The position numbers and the translations under genes are program-made. Of a DNA stretch of 23,927 nucleotides, positions 1-13,266 are shown in pieces. This DNA is from Sphacelaria rigidula (taxonomy: Eukaryota > Phaeophyceae > Sphacelariales): the NCBI GenBank assembly GCA_964200075.2, contig CAXNAA020000237.1, positions 1 through 23,927 of the forward strand, in the 5' to 3' direction. How positions within the stretch are numbered: the first letter of the stretch is position 1; the number at the start of each line of letters is the position of its first letter. The notes beneath the pieces were generated by a model. That model was not told the origin of the DNA. It worked only from the letters and a program-made list of their open reading frames with translations, and did not search any database.

Positions 1-3000
1 GGAGGGGAGAGATACCGTCTCTTTCTCATGTCTATCTCCGGGCTGTGTTATGGTGAGTGAGGAAAAAACGTTAGCTTTTCCATTCCATGTCCATGTCCGG
101 CCTGCGTTATGGTAGGTTGGAGAACAATGAGGGTTAGCTTATCCATTTCATGTCTATGTCCGGGCTGTGTTTGAGTACGTTTAAGAAGAAGGAGAGTTAG
201 CTTCTCTATTCCATGTCTATGTTCGGCCCGTGTTATGGTTGGTGGACGAAAAAAGAGGGTAAGGTTTCTCATTTTATGCCTTTGTCCGGGCTGTTATGGT
301 GGGTTAAACAAAAGGGAGAATTCGTTTTTTCTTTCACGTCTATGTCCAGGCTGTGCTCCGGTAGATTGAAGGAAGGGGGGGTCAGCTTCTCCATTGCATG
401 CCAAAAGTCGGGCTGTGTTAGGGTGGGTAAAATCAAAAGGAGTGTTAGCTTATCCATCTCATGTCAATGTCCATGCTGTGTTATGGTATTTGGGAAAAGG
501 GGGGTTAGCTTATCCATTTCATGGCTATATCCGGGCTGTATTACGGTAGGTTTGAGGAAAGGGAGGGTTAGCTTTTTCCTTCCATGTCAATGTCCAGGCT
601 GTGCTCCGGTAGATTGAACGAAGGGAGGGTTACCGTCTCCTTTTTACGTTCATGTCCGGGCTGTGTGGTGGTAGGTGTAAGAAAAAGGGGAGGTTAGCTT
701 ATCCTTCTCATGTCTATATGTGGGCTGTATAATAGTAGGTTAAATAAAAGGGAGGGTTAGCTCTTTTTTTCATGTCTATGTCCAGGCTGTGCTCCGGTAG
801 ATTGAAGGAAGGGGGGAACAGCTTCTTTATTGCATGCCAAAAGTCGAGCGGTGTTATGGTCGGTGAAATCAAAAGGAGTGTGAGCTTATCCATCTCATGT
901 CAATGTCTGCGCTGTGCTATGGTAATTGGAAGAAGGGGGGGTTAGCGTATTCATTTCATGGCTATATCCGGGCTGTATTATGGTAAGTTCAAGGTAAGGG
1001 AGGGTTAGCTTTTCCCTTTCATGTCTATGTTCGGGCTGTATCATGGGAGGATAAATGAAAGGGGGGGTTAGGTTTTTTCTTTTTATGCCAATGTCCAGGC
1101 TGTGCTCTGGGAGAGTACAGGAGGGGGGGTCAGCTTATCCATCTCATGCCAAAAGCCGGGCTGTGTTATGGTAGTTGAAATCAAAAGGAGTGTCAGCTTA
1201 TCCATCTCATGTCACTTTCCGCGCTGTGTTGGGGTAATTGAAAGAAGGGGGGGTTAGCTCATTCATTCCATGGCTATATCCGGGCTGTGGTATGGTAGAT
1301 TGAAGAACAAGGGGGGTTAGCTTATCCATTTCATGTCTATATCCGGGCTGTGTTAGGTAGGTTCAAACAAAAGGAGGGTTAGCTTCTCTTTTTCATGTCT
1401 ATGTCCGGGCTGTGTTTGAGTATGTTGAAGAAAAAAGAGGGTAAGCATCTCCATTTCGATCTATTTCCGGCCCGTGTTATGGTTGGGTAACGAAACAAGA
1501 GGGTGGGGTCTCTCATTTCATGCCTATGTCCGGGCTGGTATGGTAGGTTGAACAATAGGGAGGATGAGCTTTTTCCTTTCATGGCGATGTCCAGGCTGTG
1601 CTCCGGTAGATTGAATGAAGGAAGGGTTACCGTCTCCATTTCACGTTCATGTCCAGGCTGTGTGATGGTACGTGTAAGAAGAAGGGGGGTTAGCTTATCC
1701 ATTACATGTCTATATCTGGGCTGTATAACGGTACAATGAATGAAAGGGAGGGTTAGCTTTTTCCTTTTATGTCTATGTCCAGGCTGTGCTCCGGTAGATT
1801 CAAAGAAGGGGGGTCAGCTTCTCCATTTCATGTCAAAATGCGGGCTGTGTTATGGTAGGTGAAATCAAAAAGAGTGTTAGCTTATACATCTCATGTCAAT
1901 GTCTACGCTGTGTTATGGTAATTGAAAAAAGGGGGGGTTAGCTTGTTCATCCCATGGGTATATCCGGGCTGTATTATGGTAGGTTCAAGTAGAGGAAGGG
2001 TTAGCTTTTTCCTTCCATGTCAATGTCCAGGCTGTGCTCCGGTAGATTGAACGAAGGGAGAGTTACCGTCTCCTTTTTATGTTCTTGTCCAGCTTGTATG
2101 ATTGCAGGTTGAAGAAAAAGGGGGGTTAGCTTTCACATTTCATGTCTATATCTGGGCTATATGATGGTACGATGAATAAAAGGGAGGGTTAGCTTTTTCC
2201 TTTTATGTCAATGTCAAGGCTGTGCTTAGGTAGATTAAAGGAAGGGGGGGGTTTCCGTCTCTATTTCACGTCTATGTCCAGCCTGTGTAATGGTAGGTGT
2301 AAGTAGAAGGGGGTGAGCTTATCCATTTCATGTCTATGTTCGTGCTGGATAAGGGTACGTTAAATAAAAGGGAGGGTTAGCTTTTTTCCATTTATGTCAA
2401 TGTCCGGGCTGTGGTTGAGTATGTTGAACAAAAAGAAGGGTTAGCTTCTCCATTTCATGTCTATGTCCGGCCCGTGTTATGGTTGGTTAACGAAACAAGA
2501 GGGTAAGGTTTCTCATTTCATGCCTATGTCCGGGCTGGTATGGTAGGTTAAACAAAAGGGAGGGTCAGCTTTTTCCTTTTATGTCAATGTCCAGGCTGTG
2601 CTCGGGTAGATTGAATGAAGGAAGGGTTACCGTCTCCATTTCACGTTCATGTCCGGGCTGTGTGATGGTAGGTGTAAGAAAAAGGGGGGTTAGCTTATCT
2701 ATTTCATGTCTATATCTGGGCTGTATAACGGTACGATGAATAAAAGGGAGGGTTAGCTTTTTCCTTTCATGTCTATGCCCAGGCTGTGCTCCGGTAGATT
2801 AAAGGAGGGGGGGGTCAGCTTCTCCATTTCATGCCAAAAGTCGAGCGGTGTTATGGTAGGTGAAATCAAAAGGAGTGTTAGCTTATCCATCTCATGTCAA
2901 TGTCCATGCTGTGTTATGGTAATTGTATAGAGGGGGGTTACCTTATGCATTTCATGGCTATATCCGGGCTGTGTTATGGTAGGTTTGAGGAAAGGGAGGG

Positions 3001-4175
3001 TTAGCTTTTTCCTTCCATGTCAATGTCCAGGCTGTGCTCCGGTAGATTGAACGAAGGAAGGGTTACCGTCTCCTTTTTATGTTCATGTTCGGGCGGTGTG
3101 GTGGTAGGTGTAAGAAAATGGGGAGGTTAGCTTATCCTTCTCATGTCTATATCTGGGCTGTATAATAGTACGTTAAATAAAAGGGAGGGTTAGCTCTTGT
3201 TTTCATGTCTATGCCCAGGCTGTGCTCCGGTAGATTGAAGGAAGGGGGGATCAGCTTCTTCATTGCATGCCAAAAGTCGAGCGGTGTTATGGTCGGTGAA
3301 ATAAAAAGAAGTGTGAGCTTATCCATCTCATGTCAATGTCTGCGCTGTGCTATGGTAATTGAAAGAAGGGGGGGTTAGCTTATCCATTTCATGGCTATAT
3401 CTGGGCTGTATTATGGTAAGTTCAAGGTAAGGGAGGGTTAGCTTTTCCCTTTTATGTCTATGTTCGGGCTGTATAATGGTAGGATACATGAAAGAAAGGG
3501 TTAGCTTCGTCCTCCTATGTCAATGTCCAGGCTGTGTGATGGTAGGTGTGAGAAAACGGAGGGTTAGCTTACCCATTTCATGTCTATGATCGTGCTGTAT
3601 AATGGCAGGTTAAATAAAAGGGAGGGTTAGGTTTTTGCTTTGATGTCAATGTCCAGGCTGTGCTCTGGTGGAGTACAGGAAGGGGGGGTCAGCTAATCCA
3701 TCTCATGTCAAAAGCCGGGCTGTGTTATGGTAGGTCCAAGAAAAATGGGGGTTCGCATATTCATTCCATATCTATTTCCGGGCTGTGCTCTGGTAGGTTA
3801 AATAAAAGGGAGGGTTAGCTTTCAAATTACATGTCTATGTCCAGGCTATGCTTCGATAAACCAAAGGAGGGGAGAGATGCCGTCTCTATTTCATGTCTAT
3901 GTCCAGGCTGTGTCATGGCGAGTGAGGAAAAAACGTTAGCTTCTCCATTCCATGTCCATGCCCGGCCTGCGTTATAGTAGGTTGGAGAACAAGGGGGGTT
4001 AGCTGATCCATCTCATGCCGAAAGCCGGACTGTGTTATGGTAGGTTCAAGGAAAATGGGGGTTCGCATATTCCTTTCATATCTATTTCCGGGCTGTGCTC
4101 TGGTAGGTTAAATTAAAGGGATGGTTAGCTTTTTCTTTACATGTCTTTGTCCAGGCTATGCTTCGATAAACTAAA

Positions 4176-4302
4176 GGAGGGGAGAGATACCGTCTCTTTC
4201 TCATGTCTATCTCCGGGCTGTGTTATGGTGAGTGAGGAAAAAACGTTAGCTTTTCCATTCCATGTCCATGTCCGGCCTGCGTTATGGTAGGTTGGAGAAC
4301 AA
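4176..4302 (+). repeat. Long-range exact copy of positions 1-127
   Basis: These 127 bp appear identical, read by eye, to window positions 1 to 127. They cover about two monomers carrying the GTGAGTGAGGAAAAAACG and GGCCTGCGTTATGG variants. Similarity continues past the exact part into the next three or four monomers (GTTCGGCCCGTG and the shortened GGGCTGTTATGG variant). A diverged relative starts near 3865, five monomers earlier. The offset of 4,175 bp equals about 67 monomers. Confidence 0.85.
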
Positions 4303-7300
4303 GGGGGGTTAGCGTATCCATTTCATGTCTATGTCCGGGGCTGTGTTTGAGTATGTTGAACAAAAAGGAGGGTTAGCTTCTCTATTCCATGTCTATGTTC
4401 GGCCCGTGTTATGGTTGGTTAACGAAACAAGAGGGTAAGGTTTCTCATTTTATGCCTATGTCCGGGCTGTTATGGTAGGTTAAACAGAAGGGAGGGTCAG
4501 CTTTTTCCTTTCATGCCAATGTCCAGGCTGTGCTCCGGTAGATTGAATGAGGGGAGGGTTACCGTCTCCATTTCACGTTCATGTCCAGGCTGTGTGATGG
4601 TAGGTGTAAGAAAAAGGGGGGTTAGCTTATCCATTTCATGTCTATATCTGGGCTGTAAAACGGTACGATGAATAAAAGGGAGGGTTAGCTTTTTCCTTTT
4701 ATGTCAATGTCCAGGCCGTGCTCCGGTAGATTCAAGGAAGGGGGTGTCAGCTTCTCCATTTCATGTCAATGTCCTGGCTGTGTTATGGTAGGTTCAAGAA
4801 AAATGGGGGTTCGAATATTTTTTCCATGTCTATTTCCGGTCTGTGTTATGGTAGGTTAAGTGAAAGAGAGGGTTGGCTTTTTCTTCTCATGTCTATGTCC
4901 AGGCTATGCTCCGATAGACTTAAGGAGGGGAGGGATACCGTCTCTATTTCATGTCAATGTCCAGGCTGTATTATGGTGAGTGAGGAAAAAACGTTAGCTT
5001 CTCCATTTCATGTCCATGTCCGGCCTGTGTTATGATAGGTGAGAAAAAAAGAGGGATTAGCTTATCCATTTCATGTCTATATTCGGGCTGTATTAGGTAG
5101 ATTCAAACAAAAGGAGGGTTAGCTTCTCTATCTCGTATCTATGTCCGGACTGTATAATGGTACGTTAAGTAAAAGGGAGGGCTAGCTTTTTCCTTTTATG
5201 TCAACGTCCAGGCTGTGCTCCGGTAGACTAAAGGAAGGGAGGGTTCCCGTCTCTTTTTCATGTCTATGTCCAGGCTGTGTGATAGTAGGTGTAAGAAAAA
5301 GGGGGGGTTAGCTTATCCGTTTCACGTCTATGTTCGGGCTGTATAATGGTAGGTCAAATAAAATGGAGGGTCAGCTCTTTCCTTTTGTGTCAATGTCCAG
5401 GCTGTGCTCTGGTAGAGTACAGGATGAGGGGTCAGCTCCTCCATTTCATGCCAAAATCCAGGCTGTGTTATGGTGGGTGAAAGCAAAGGGAGTGTCAGCT
5501 TATCCATCTCATGTCAACGTCCGCTCTGTGTTATGTTAATTGGAAAAAGGGGGGTTACCTCATGCAGTTCATGGCTATATCCGGGCTGTATAATGGTACG
5601 ATGAACAAAAGGGAGGGTTAGCTTTTTCCCCTGATGTCAATGTCCAGGCTGTGCTCCGGTAGATTGAACGAAGGGAGGGTTACGGTCTCCTTTTTATGTT
5701 CATGTCCAGGCTGTGTTTAAGTATGTTTGAGGGAAAAAAGAAGGGTTAGCTTCGTTGTTTCATGTCTATGTCTGGGCTGTATAGTGATACGATGAATAAA
5801 AGGGAGGGTTAGCTTCTTTTTGAAGTCTATGTCCAGCCTGTGCTCCGGCAGATTGAAGGAAGGGGGGGTCAGCTTTTCCATTGCATGCCAAAAGTCGAGC
5901 TGTGTTATGGTAGGTGAAATCAAAAGGGGTGTTAGCTTATCCATCTCATGTCAATGTCCGCGCTGTGCTATGGTATTTGGAAAAAGGGGGGGTCAGCTTC
6001 TCCATTTCATGGCTATATGCGGGCTGAATTATGGTAAGTTCAAGGTAAGGGAGGGTTAGCTTTTTCATTTCATGTCTATGTTCGGGCTGTATAATGGTAG
6101 GATAAATGAAAGGGAGGGTTAGCTTTTCCCTCTTATGTCAATGTCAAGGCTGTGCTCTCGTAGAGTAAAGGAAGGGAGGGTTCCCGTCTCTATTTCATGT
6201 CTATGTCCAGGCTTTGTGATGGTAGGTGTGAGTAAAAGGGGGGTTATCGTATCCATTTCATGCCTATGTTCGGACTGCATAATGGTAGGGTAAATTAAAG
6301 GGAGGATTAGCTTTTTCCTTTCATGTCAATGTCCAGGCTGTGCTATGGTATAGTTAAGAAACGGGGTGTCAGCTTATCCATCTCATGTCAATGTCCGGGG
6401 CTGTGTTATGGTAGGCTCAAGAAAAATGGGGGTTCGCATATCTTTTCCATGTCTATTTCCGGTTTTTGTGATGGTAGAGTAAAGGGAAGGGGGGGTCAGC
6501 TCTTTTCTTTCATGTCAATGTCGAGGCTGTGCTCCGGTAGACTAAAGGAAGGGAGGAATACCGTCTGTATTTTATGTTTATGTCCAGGCTGTGTTATGGT
6601 GAGTGAGGAGAAAACGTCAGCTTCCCCATTCCATGTCCATGTCCGGCCTGTGTCATGATAGGTTGAAGAACAAGGGGGGTTAGCTTATGCACTTCATGTC
6701 TATATCCGGGCTGTGTTAGGTATGTTCAAACAAAAGGAGGGTTAGCTTCTCTATTTCATGTCTATGTCCGGCCTGGGTTCGAGTATGTTGAAGAAAAAGG
6801 AGGGTTAGCTTCTCTATTCCATGTCTATGTCCGGCCCGTGTTATGGTTGGTTAACGAAAACAGAGGGTAAGGTTTCTCATATCATGCCTATGTCCGGGCT
6901 GTTATCGTAGGTTTAAGGAAAGGGAGGTTTAGCTTTTTCCCTTCATGTCACTGTCCAGGCTGTGCTCCAGTAGACTGAATGAAGGGAGGGTTACCGTCTC
7001 CTTTTTATGTTCATGTCCAGGCTGTGTTCGAGTATGTTGGAGGTAAAAAAGGAGGGTTAGCTCCTTTGTTTCATGTATATGTCTGGGCTGTATAATGGTA
7101 CGATGAATCAAAGGCAGGGTTAGCTTCTTTTTAATGTCCATGTCCAGGCTGTGCTCCGGTGGATTGAAGGAAGGGAGGGATACCGCCTCTATTTCATGTC
7201 TATGTTCAGGCTGTATAATGGTAGGTTAAATACGAGGAAGGGTTAGCTTTTTCCTTTCATGTCTATGTCCAGGCTGTGCTCCGGTAGACTGAAGGAAGGG

Positions 7301-8189
7301 AGGGATACCGCCTCTATTCCATGTCTATGTCCAGGCTGTGTTATGGTGAGTGAGGAGAAAACGTTAGCTTCTCCATTCCATGTCCATGTCCGGCCTGTGT
7401 TATGGTAGGTTGAAGAAAAAGGGGGGTTAGCTTATCCATTTCATGTCTATATCCGGGCTGTGTTAGGTAGGTTCAAACAAAAGGAGGGTTAGCTTCTCCG
7501 TTTCATGTCTATGTCCGGCCCATGTTATGGTGGGTTGACGAAAAAAAAGGGTTAGCTTTTTTATTTCATGTCTATGTTCAGCCTGTATAATGGTAGGTTA
7601 AATACGAGGAAGGGTTACCTTTTCCCTTTCAGGTCTATGTCCAGTCTGTGCTCCGGCAGACTAAAGGAAGGGAGGGATACCGCCTCTATTCCATGTCTAT
7701 GTCCAGGCTGTGTTATGGTAGGTGAGAAAAAAAAGGGGGGTTAGCTTCTCCATTCCATGTCCATGTCCGGCCTGTGTTATGGTAGGTTGAAGAAAGAGGG
7801 GGGTTAGCTTCTCCATTTCATGTCTATATCCGGGCTGTGTTAGGTTGGTTCAAACAAAAGAGGGGTTAGCTTCTCCATTTCATGTCTATGTCCGGCCCGT
7901 GTTATGGTTGGTTAACGAAAAAGAAGGGTAAGGTTTCTCATTTCATGTCTATGTCCGGGCTGTTGTCGTAGGTTTAAGGAAAGGAAGGGTCAACTTTTTC
8001 CTTTTATGTCAATGTCCAGTCTGTGCTCCGGTAGATTGAATGAAGGGAGGGTTACCGTCTCCTTTTTCAGGTTCATGTCCAGGCTGTGTGATGGCAGGTT
8101 GAAAACAAAGGGGGGTTAGCTTATCCATTTCATGTCCATGTCTGGGCTGTATAACAGTACGATGAATGAAAAGGAGGGTTAGCTTATTC

Positions 8190-11100
8190 TTTTTATGTCT
8201 ATGTCCAGGCTGTGCTCCGGTGGATTGAAGGAAGGGGGGGTCAGCTTCTTTATTTTATGTCAAAAGTCGAGCTGTGTTGTGGTAGGTGAAATCGAAAGGA
8301 GTGTCAGCTTATCCATCTCATGTCCATGTCCGCGCTGTGTGATGGTAATTGAAAGAAGGGGGGGTAAGCTTATCCATTTCATGGCTATATCCGGGCTGTA
8401 TTATGGTAGGTTTGAGGAAAGGGAGGGTTAGCTTTTCCCTTTTATGTCAATGTCCAGGCTGTGCTCCGGTGGCGTTAAGGAAGGGAGGGTTCCCGTCTCT
8501 TTTTCATGTCTATGTAAAGGCTGTGTGATGAAAAGTGCAAAAAAAAGGGGGTTTAGCTTATCCATTTCATGTCTATGTTCGGGCTGTATAATGGTAGGTC
8601 AAATAAAAGGGAGGGTTAGCTTTTCCTTTTATGTCAATGTCCAGGCTGTGCTCTAGAAGATTGAAGGAAGGGGGGGTCAGCTTCTTCATTTCATGACAAA
8701 CACCGGGCTGTGTTATGGTGGGTGAAAGCAAAGGGAGTGTCAGCTTATCCATCTCATCTCAATGTCCGCGCTGTGTTATGGTAATCGTAAAGAGGGGGGT
8801 TACCTTATGCATTTCATGGCTATATCCGGGCTGTGTTATGGTAGGTTGGAGGAAAGGGAGGGTTAGCTTTTTCCTTTCATGTCAATAACCAGGCTGTGCT
8901 CCGGTAGATTGAACGAAGGGAGGGTTACCGTCTCCTTTTCATGTTCATGTCCAGGCTGTGTGATGGTAGGTTTTAAAAAGGGGGGATTTGCTTATCCATT
9001 TCATGTTTATTTCTGGGCTGTATAATGGTACGATGAATAAGAGGCAGGGTTAGCTTTTTCCTTTCATGTCTAGGTCCAGGCTATGCTCCGGTACATTATT
9101 GAAGGGGGGGTCAGCTTCTCCATTGCATGCCAAAAGTCGAGCTGTGTTATGGTAGGTGAAATCAAAAGGAGTGTTAGCTTATCCATCTCATGTCCATGTC
9201 CGCGCTATGTTATGGTAATTGAAAGAAGGGGGGTAAGCTCATGCATTCCATGGCTATATCCGGGCTGTGTTATGGTAGGTTTAGGGAAAAGAAGGGTTAG
9301 CTCCTTTACTTCATGTCTATGTCCGGGCTGTGTTTGAGTATGTTGAAGGAAAAGGAGGGTTAGCTTCTCCATTTCATGTCTATGTCCGGCCTGTGTTATG
9401 GTGGGTTAAAGAAAAAAGAGAGTTAGCTTTTTTATTTCATGTCTATGTTCAGGCTGTGTTAGATAGGTTCAAACGAAAAGAGGGTTAGCTTCTCCATTTC
9501 ATGTCTATGTCCGGGCTGGGTTTGAGTAGGTTGAAACAAAAGGAGGGTTAGCTTCTCCATTTCATGTCTATGTCTGGCCCGTGTTATGATTGGCTAACGG
9601 AAAAAAAGAGTAGGGTTTCTCATTTCATGCCTATGTCCGGGCTGTCATCGTAGGTAGAACAAAAGGAAGGGTTAGCTTTTTCCTTTTGTGTCAATGTCCA
9701 GGTTGTGCTCCGGTAGATTGAATGAAGGGAGGGTTACCGTCTCCTTTCTAGGTTCATGTCCAGGCTGTGCGATGGTAGGTTGAAGAAAAAGGGGGGTTAG
9801 CTTATTCATTTCATGTCCATGTCCGGGCTGTATAACGGTTCGATGGACAAAAGGGAGGGTTAGCTTTTTCCTTTTATGTCTGTGTCCGGGCTGTGCTCCG
9901 GTAGATTAAATGAAGGGAGGGTGACCGTCTCCATTTCATGCAAAAAGTCGAGCTGTGTTGTGGTAGGTGAAATCAAGAGGAGTGTTAGCTTATCCATCCC
10001 ATGTCAATGTCCGCGCTGTGTTATAGTGATTGTAAAGAGGGGAGTTAGCTTATGCATTTCATGGATATATCCGGGCTGCATCATGGTAGGTTTAAGAAAA
10101 GGGACGGTTAGCTTTTTCCTTTTATGTCAATGTCCAGGCTGTGCTCCGGTGGCGTTAAGGAAGGGAGGGTTCCCGTCTCTTTTTCATGTCTATGTCGAGG
10201 CTGTGTGATGATAGGTGTAAGAAAAAGGGGGGTTAGCTTATCCATTTCATGTCTATGTTCGGGCTGTATAATGGTACGATGAATAAAGGGGAGGGTTAGC
10301 TTTTTCCTTTCATGTCTATGTCCAGGCTGTGCTCCGGTAGATGAAAGGAAAGGGGGGTCAGCTTCTTCATATCAAGCCAAAAACCGGGCTGTGTTATGGT
10401 AGATGAAATCAAAAGGAGTGTCAGCTTATCCATCTCATGTCAATGTCCGCGCTGTGTTATGGTAATTGTAAAGAGGGGGGTTACCTTATGCATTTCATGG
10501 CTATATCCGGGCTGTGTTATGGTAGGTTCAAGAAATGGGAGGGTTAGCTTCTTCCTCTTATGTCAATGTCCAGGCTGTGCTCCGGTAGATTGAACGAAGG
10601 GAGGGTTACCGTCTTCTTTTCATGTCCATGTCCACGCTGTGTGATCGTAGGTGAATAAAAAAGGGGGGTTAGCTTATGAATTTCATGTCCATATCTGGGC
10701 TGTACAATGGTACGATGAATAAAAGGGAGGGGTCGCTCTTCTTTTTATGCCTATGTCCAGGCTGTGCTCCGGTAGATTGAAGGAAGGGGGGGTCAGCTTC
10801 TCCATTGCATGCCAAAAGTCGAGCTGTGTTATGGTAGGTGAAATCAGAAGGAGTGTTAGCTTATTCATCTCATGTCAATGTCCGCGCTGTGTTATGGTAA
10901 TTGTAAAAGGGGGGTTACCTTATGCATTTCATGGCTATATCCGGGCTGTTTCATGGTAGGTTCAGTGAAAAGGAGGGTTAGCTTCTCCCGTTTATGTCTA
11001 TGTCCAGGCTGTGCTCCGGTAGATTGATCGAAGGGAGGGTTACCGTCTCCATTTCATGTTCATGTCCAGGCTGTGTGACGGTAGGTGTAGAAAAAAGGGG

Positions 11101-12950
11101 GGTTAGCTTATCCATTACATCTCTATGTTCGAGCTATATAATGGTAGGTTTGAGGAAAGGGAGGGTTAGCTTTTTGCTTTCATGTCAATGTCCAGGCTGT
11201 GCTCCGGTAGATTGAACGAAGGGAGGGTTACCGTCTCCTTTTTATGTTCATGTCCAGGCTGTGTGATGGTAGGTGCAAGAAAAAGGGGGGTTAGCTTATC
11301 CATTTCATGTCCATGCCCGGGCTGTATAATGGTACGATGAATAAAAGGGAGGGTTAGCTTTTTCCTTTCATGTCTATGTCCAGGCTGTGCACCGGTAGAT
11401 TGAAGGAACGGGGGGTCAGCTTCTCCATGTCATGCCAAAAGTCGAGCTGTGTTATGGTGGGTGAAAGCAAAGGGAGTGTCAGCTTATCCATCTCATGTCA
11501 ATGTCCGCGCTGTGTTATGGTAATTGTAAAGAGGGGGGTTACCTTATGCATTTCATGGCTATATCCGGGCTGTGTTATGGTAGGTTGGAGGAAAGGGAGG
11601 GTTAGCTTTTTCCTTTCATGTCAATAACCAGGCTGTGCTCCGGTAGATTGAACGAAGGGAGGGTTACCGTCTCCTTTTTATGTTCATGTCCAAGCTGTGT
11701 GATGATAGGTGTAAGAAAAAGGGGGGTAGCTCATCCATTTCATGTTTATTTCTGAGCTGTATAATGGTACTTTGAATAAGAGGCAGGGTGAGCTTTTTCC
11801 TTTCATGTCTATGCCCGGGCCGTGCTCCGGTAGATTAAAGGAAGGGGGGGTCAGCTTCTCCATTGCATGCCAGAAGTCGAGCTGTGTTATGGTAGGTGAA
11901 ATCAGAAGGAGTGTTAGCTTATTCATCGCATGTCAATGTCCGCGCTGTGTTATGGTTATTGTCAAGAGGGCGGTTAGCTTGTGCATTTCATGGCTATATC
12001 CGGGCTGTTTCATGGTAGGTTTAGTAAAAAGGAGGGTGAGCTTCTCCCTGTTATGTCAAAGTCCAGGCTGTGCTCCGGTGGATTGATCGAAGGGAGGGTT
12101 ACCGTCTCCATTTCATGTTCATCTCCAGGCTGTGTGATGGTAGGTTTAAAAAAGGGGGGGTTAGCTTATCCATTTCATGTTTATTTCTGGGCTGGATAAT
12201 GGTACGATGAAAACGAGGCAGGGTTAGCTTTTTGCTTTCATGTCAATGTCCAGGCTGTGCTCCGGTAGATTTAACGAAGGAAGGGTTACCGTCTCCTTTT
12301 TATGTTCATGTCCAGGCTGTGTGATGGTAGGTGTAAGAAAAAGGGGGGTTAGCTTATCCATTTCATGTCCATGTCCGGGATGTAGAATGGTACGACGAAT
12401 AAAAGGCAGGGTTAGCTTTTTCCTTTTATGTCTATGTCCAGGCTGTGCACCGGTAGATTCAAGGAAGGGGGGGTCAGCTTCTCCATGTCATGCCAAAAGT
12501 CGAGCTGTGTAATGGTAGGTGAAATCAGAAGGAGTGTTAGCTTATCCATCTCATGTCCATGTCCGCGCTGTGTTATGGTAATTGTAAAGAGGGGGGTTAG
12601 CTTATGCATTTCATGACTATATCCGGGCTGTGTTATGGTAGGTGTAGTAAAAGGAGGGTGAACTTTTCCCTTTTATGTCAATGTTCAGGCTGTGCTCCGG
12701 TAGATTGAACGACGGGAGGGTTACCGTCTCCATTTCATGTTCATGTCCAGGCTGTGTGACGGTAGGTGTGAAGAAAGGGGAGTTAGCTTATCCACTACAT
12801 GTCTATGTTCGAGCTATATAATGGTTGGTTTATGGAAAGGGGGAGTTAGCTTTTTCGTTTTATGTCAATGTCTAGGCTGTGCTCCGGTAGATTGAACGAA
12901 GGGAGGGTTACCGTCTCCATTTCATGTCAAAAGCTGGGCTGTGTGATGGT
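8190..12950 (+). repeat. Higher-order repeat domain, 7-monomer unit of ~435 bp
   Basis: Within the satellite, monomer types recur here in a fixed order of seven: (1) CCAAAAGTCGAGC type, (2) GTCCGCGCTGTG type with TAATTG, (3) GGCTATATCC type, (4) GTCAATGTCCAGG with GCTCCGGTAGATTGAACG, (5) TACCGTCTCC type with TGTGATGGTAGGTG, (6) TACGATGAATAAAAG type, (7) GTCTATGTCCAGG with GATTGAAGGAAGG. Type-1 markers lie near 8256, 8692, 9126, 9937, 10373, 10808, 11432, 11867 and 12489. Spacings of 434 to 436 bp alternate with longer ones of about 624 and 811 bp, which fit insertion of extra monomers. Similar 435-bp spacing is visible earlier (398 to 836; 2831 to 3266 to 3704), so the order is older than this domain. 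The pattern is that of a satellite homogenised by unequal exchange. Domain borders are approximate. Confidence 0.8.
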
Positions 12951-13266
12951 AGGTTAAAGCAAAAGGGGGGTTAGCTTATCCATTCCATGTTTATATCCGG
13001 GCTGTATAATGGTACGATGAATACAAGGGAGGCTTAGCTTTTTCCTTTTATGTCTATGTCCGGGCTGTGCTTCGGTAGATTGAACGAAGGGAGGGTTACC
13101 GTCTCCATTTAATGTCAAAAGCTGGGCTGTGTGATGGTAGGTTAAAGCAAAAGGGGGGTTAGCTTATCCATTCCATGTCAATGTCCGCGCCGTGTTATGG
13201 TGATTGGAAGAAGGGGGGGTTAGCTTATCCATTTCATGGCTATATCCGGGCTGTATTATGGTAGGT
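12891..13266 (+). repeat. Recent 188-bp three-monomer tandem duplication
   Basis: The segment starting at 12891 is repeated from 13079, an offset of exactly 188 bp or three monomers. The first ~100 bp of the two copies differ at one base by eye (CCATTTCATG against CCATTTAATG). Both carry an unusual monomer in which GTCAAAAGCTGGGC replaces the usual core. The copies diverge farther along. This looks like a young unequal-exchange event at the right end of the 7-monomer domain. Confidence 0.8.

Noticed and set aside
213-617. 134-codon open frame encoding a repeated Cys-rich peptide (CPGCVMVG-type) within the satellite
   Set aside because: Monomers near 63 bp keep a frame open by chance. The frame is lost wherever a monomer is 62 or 64 bp, similar short frames occur on both strands across the array, and none has a domain.
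11742-12086. 114-codon satellite open frame resembling the others
   Set aside because: Same periodic by-product of monomer length; flanked by stops made by the common GGTAGATTGA linker.
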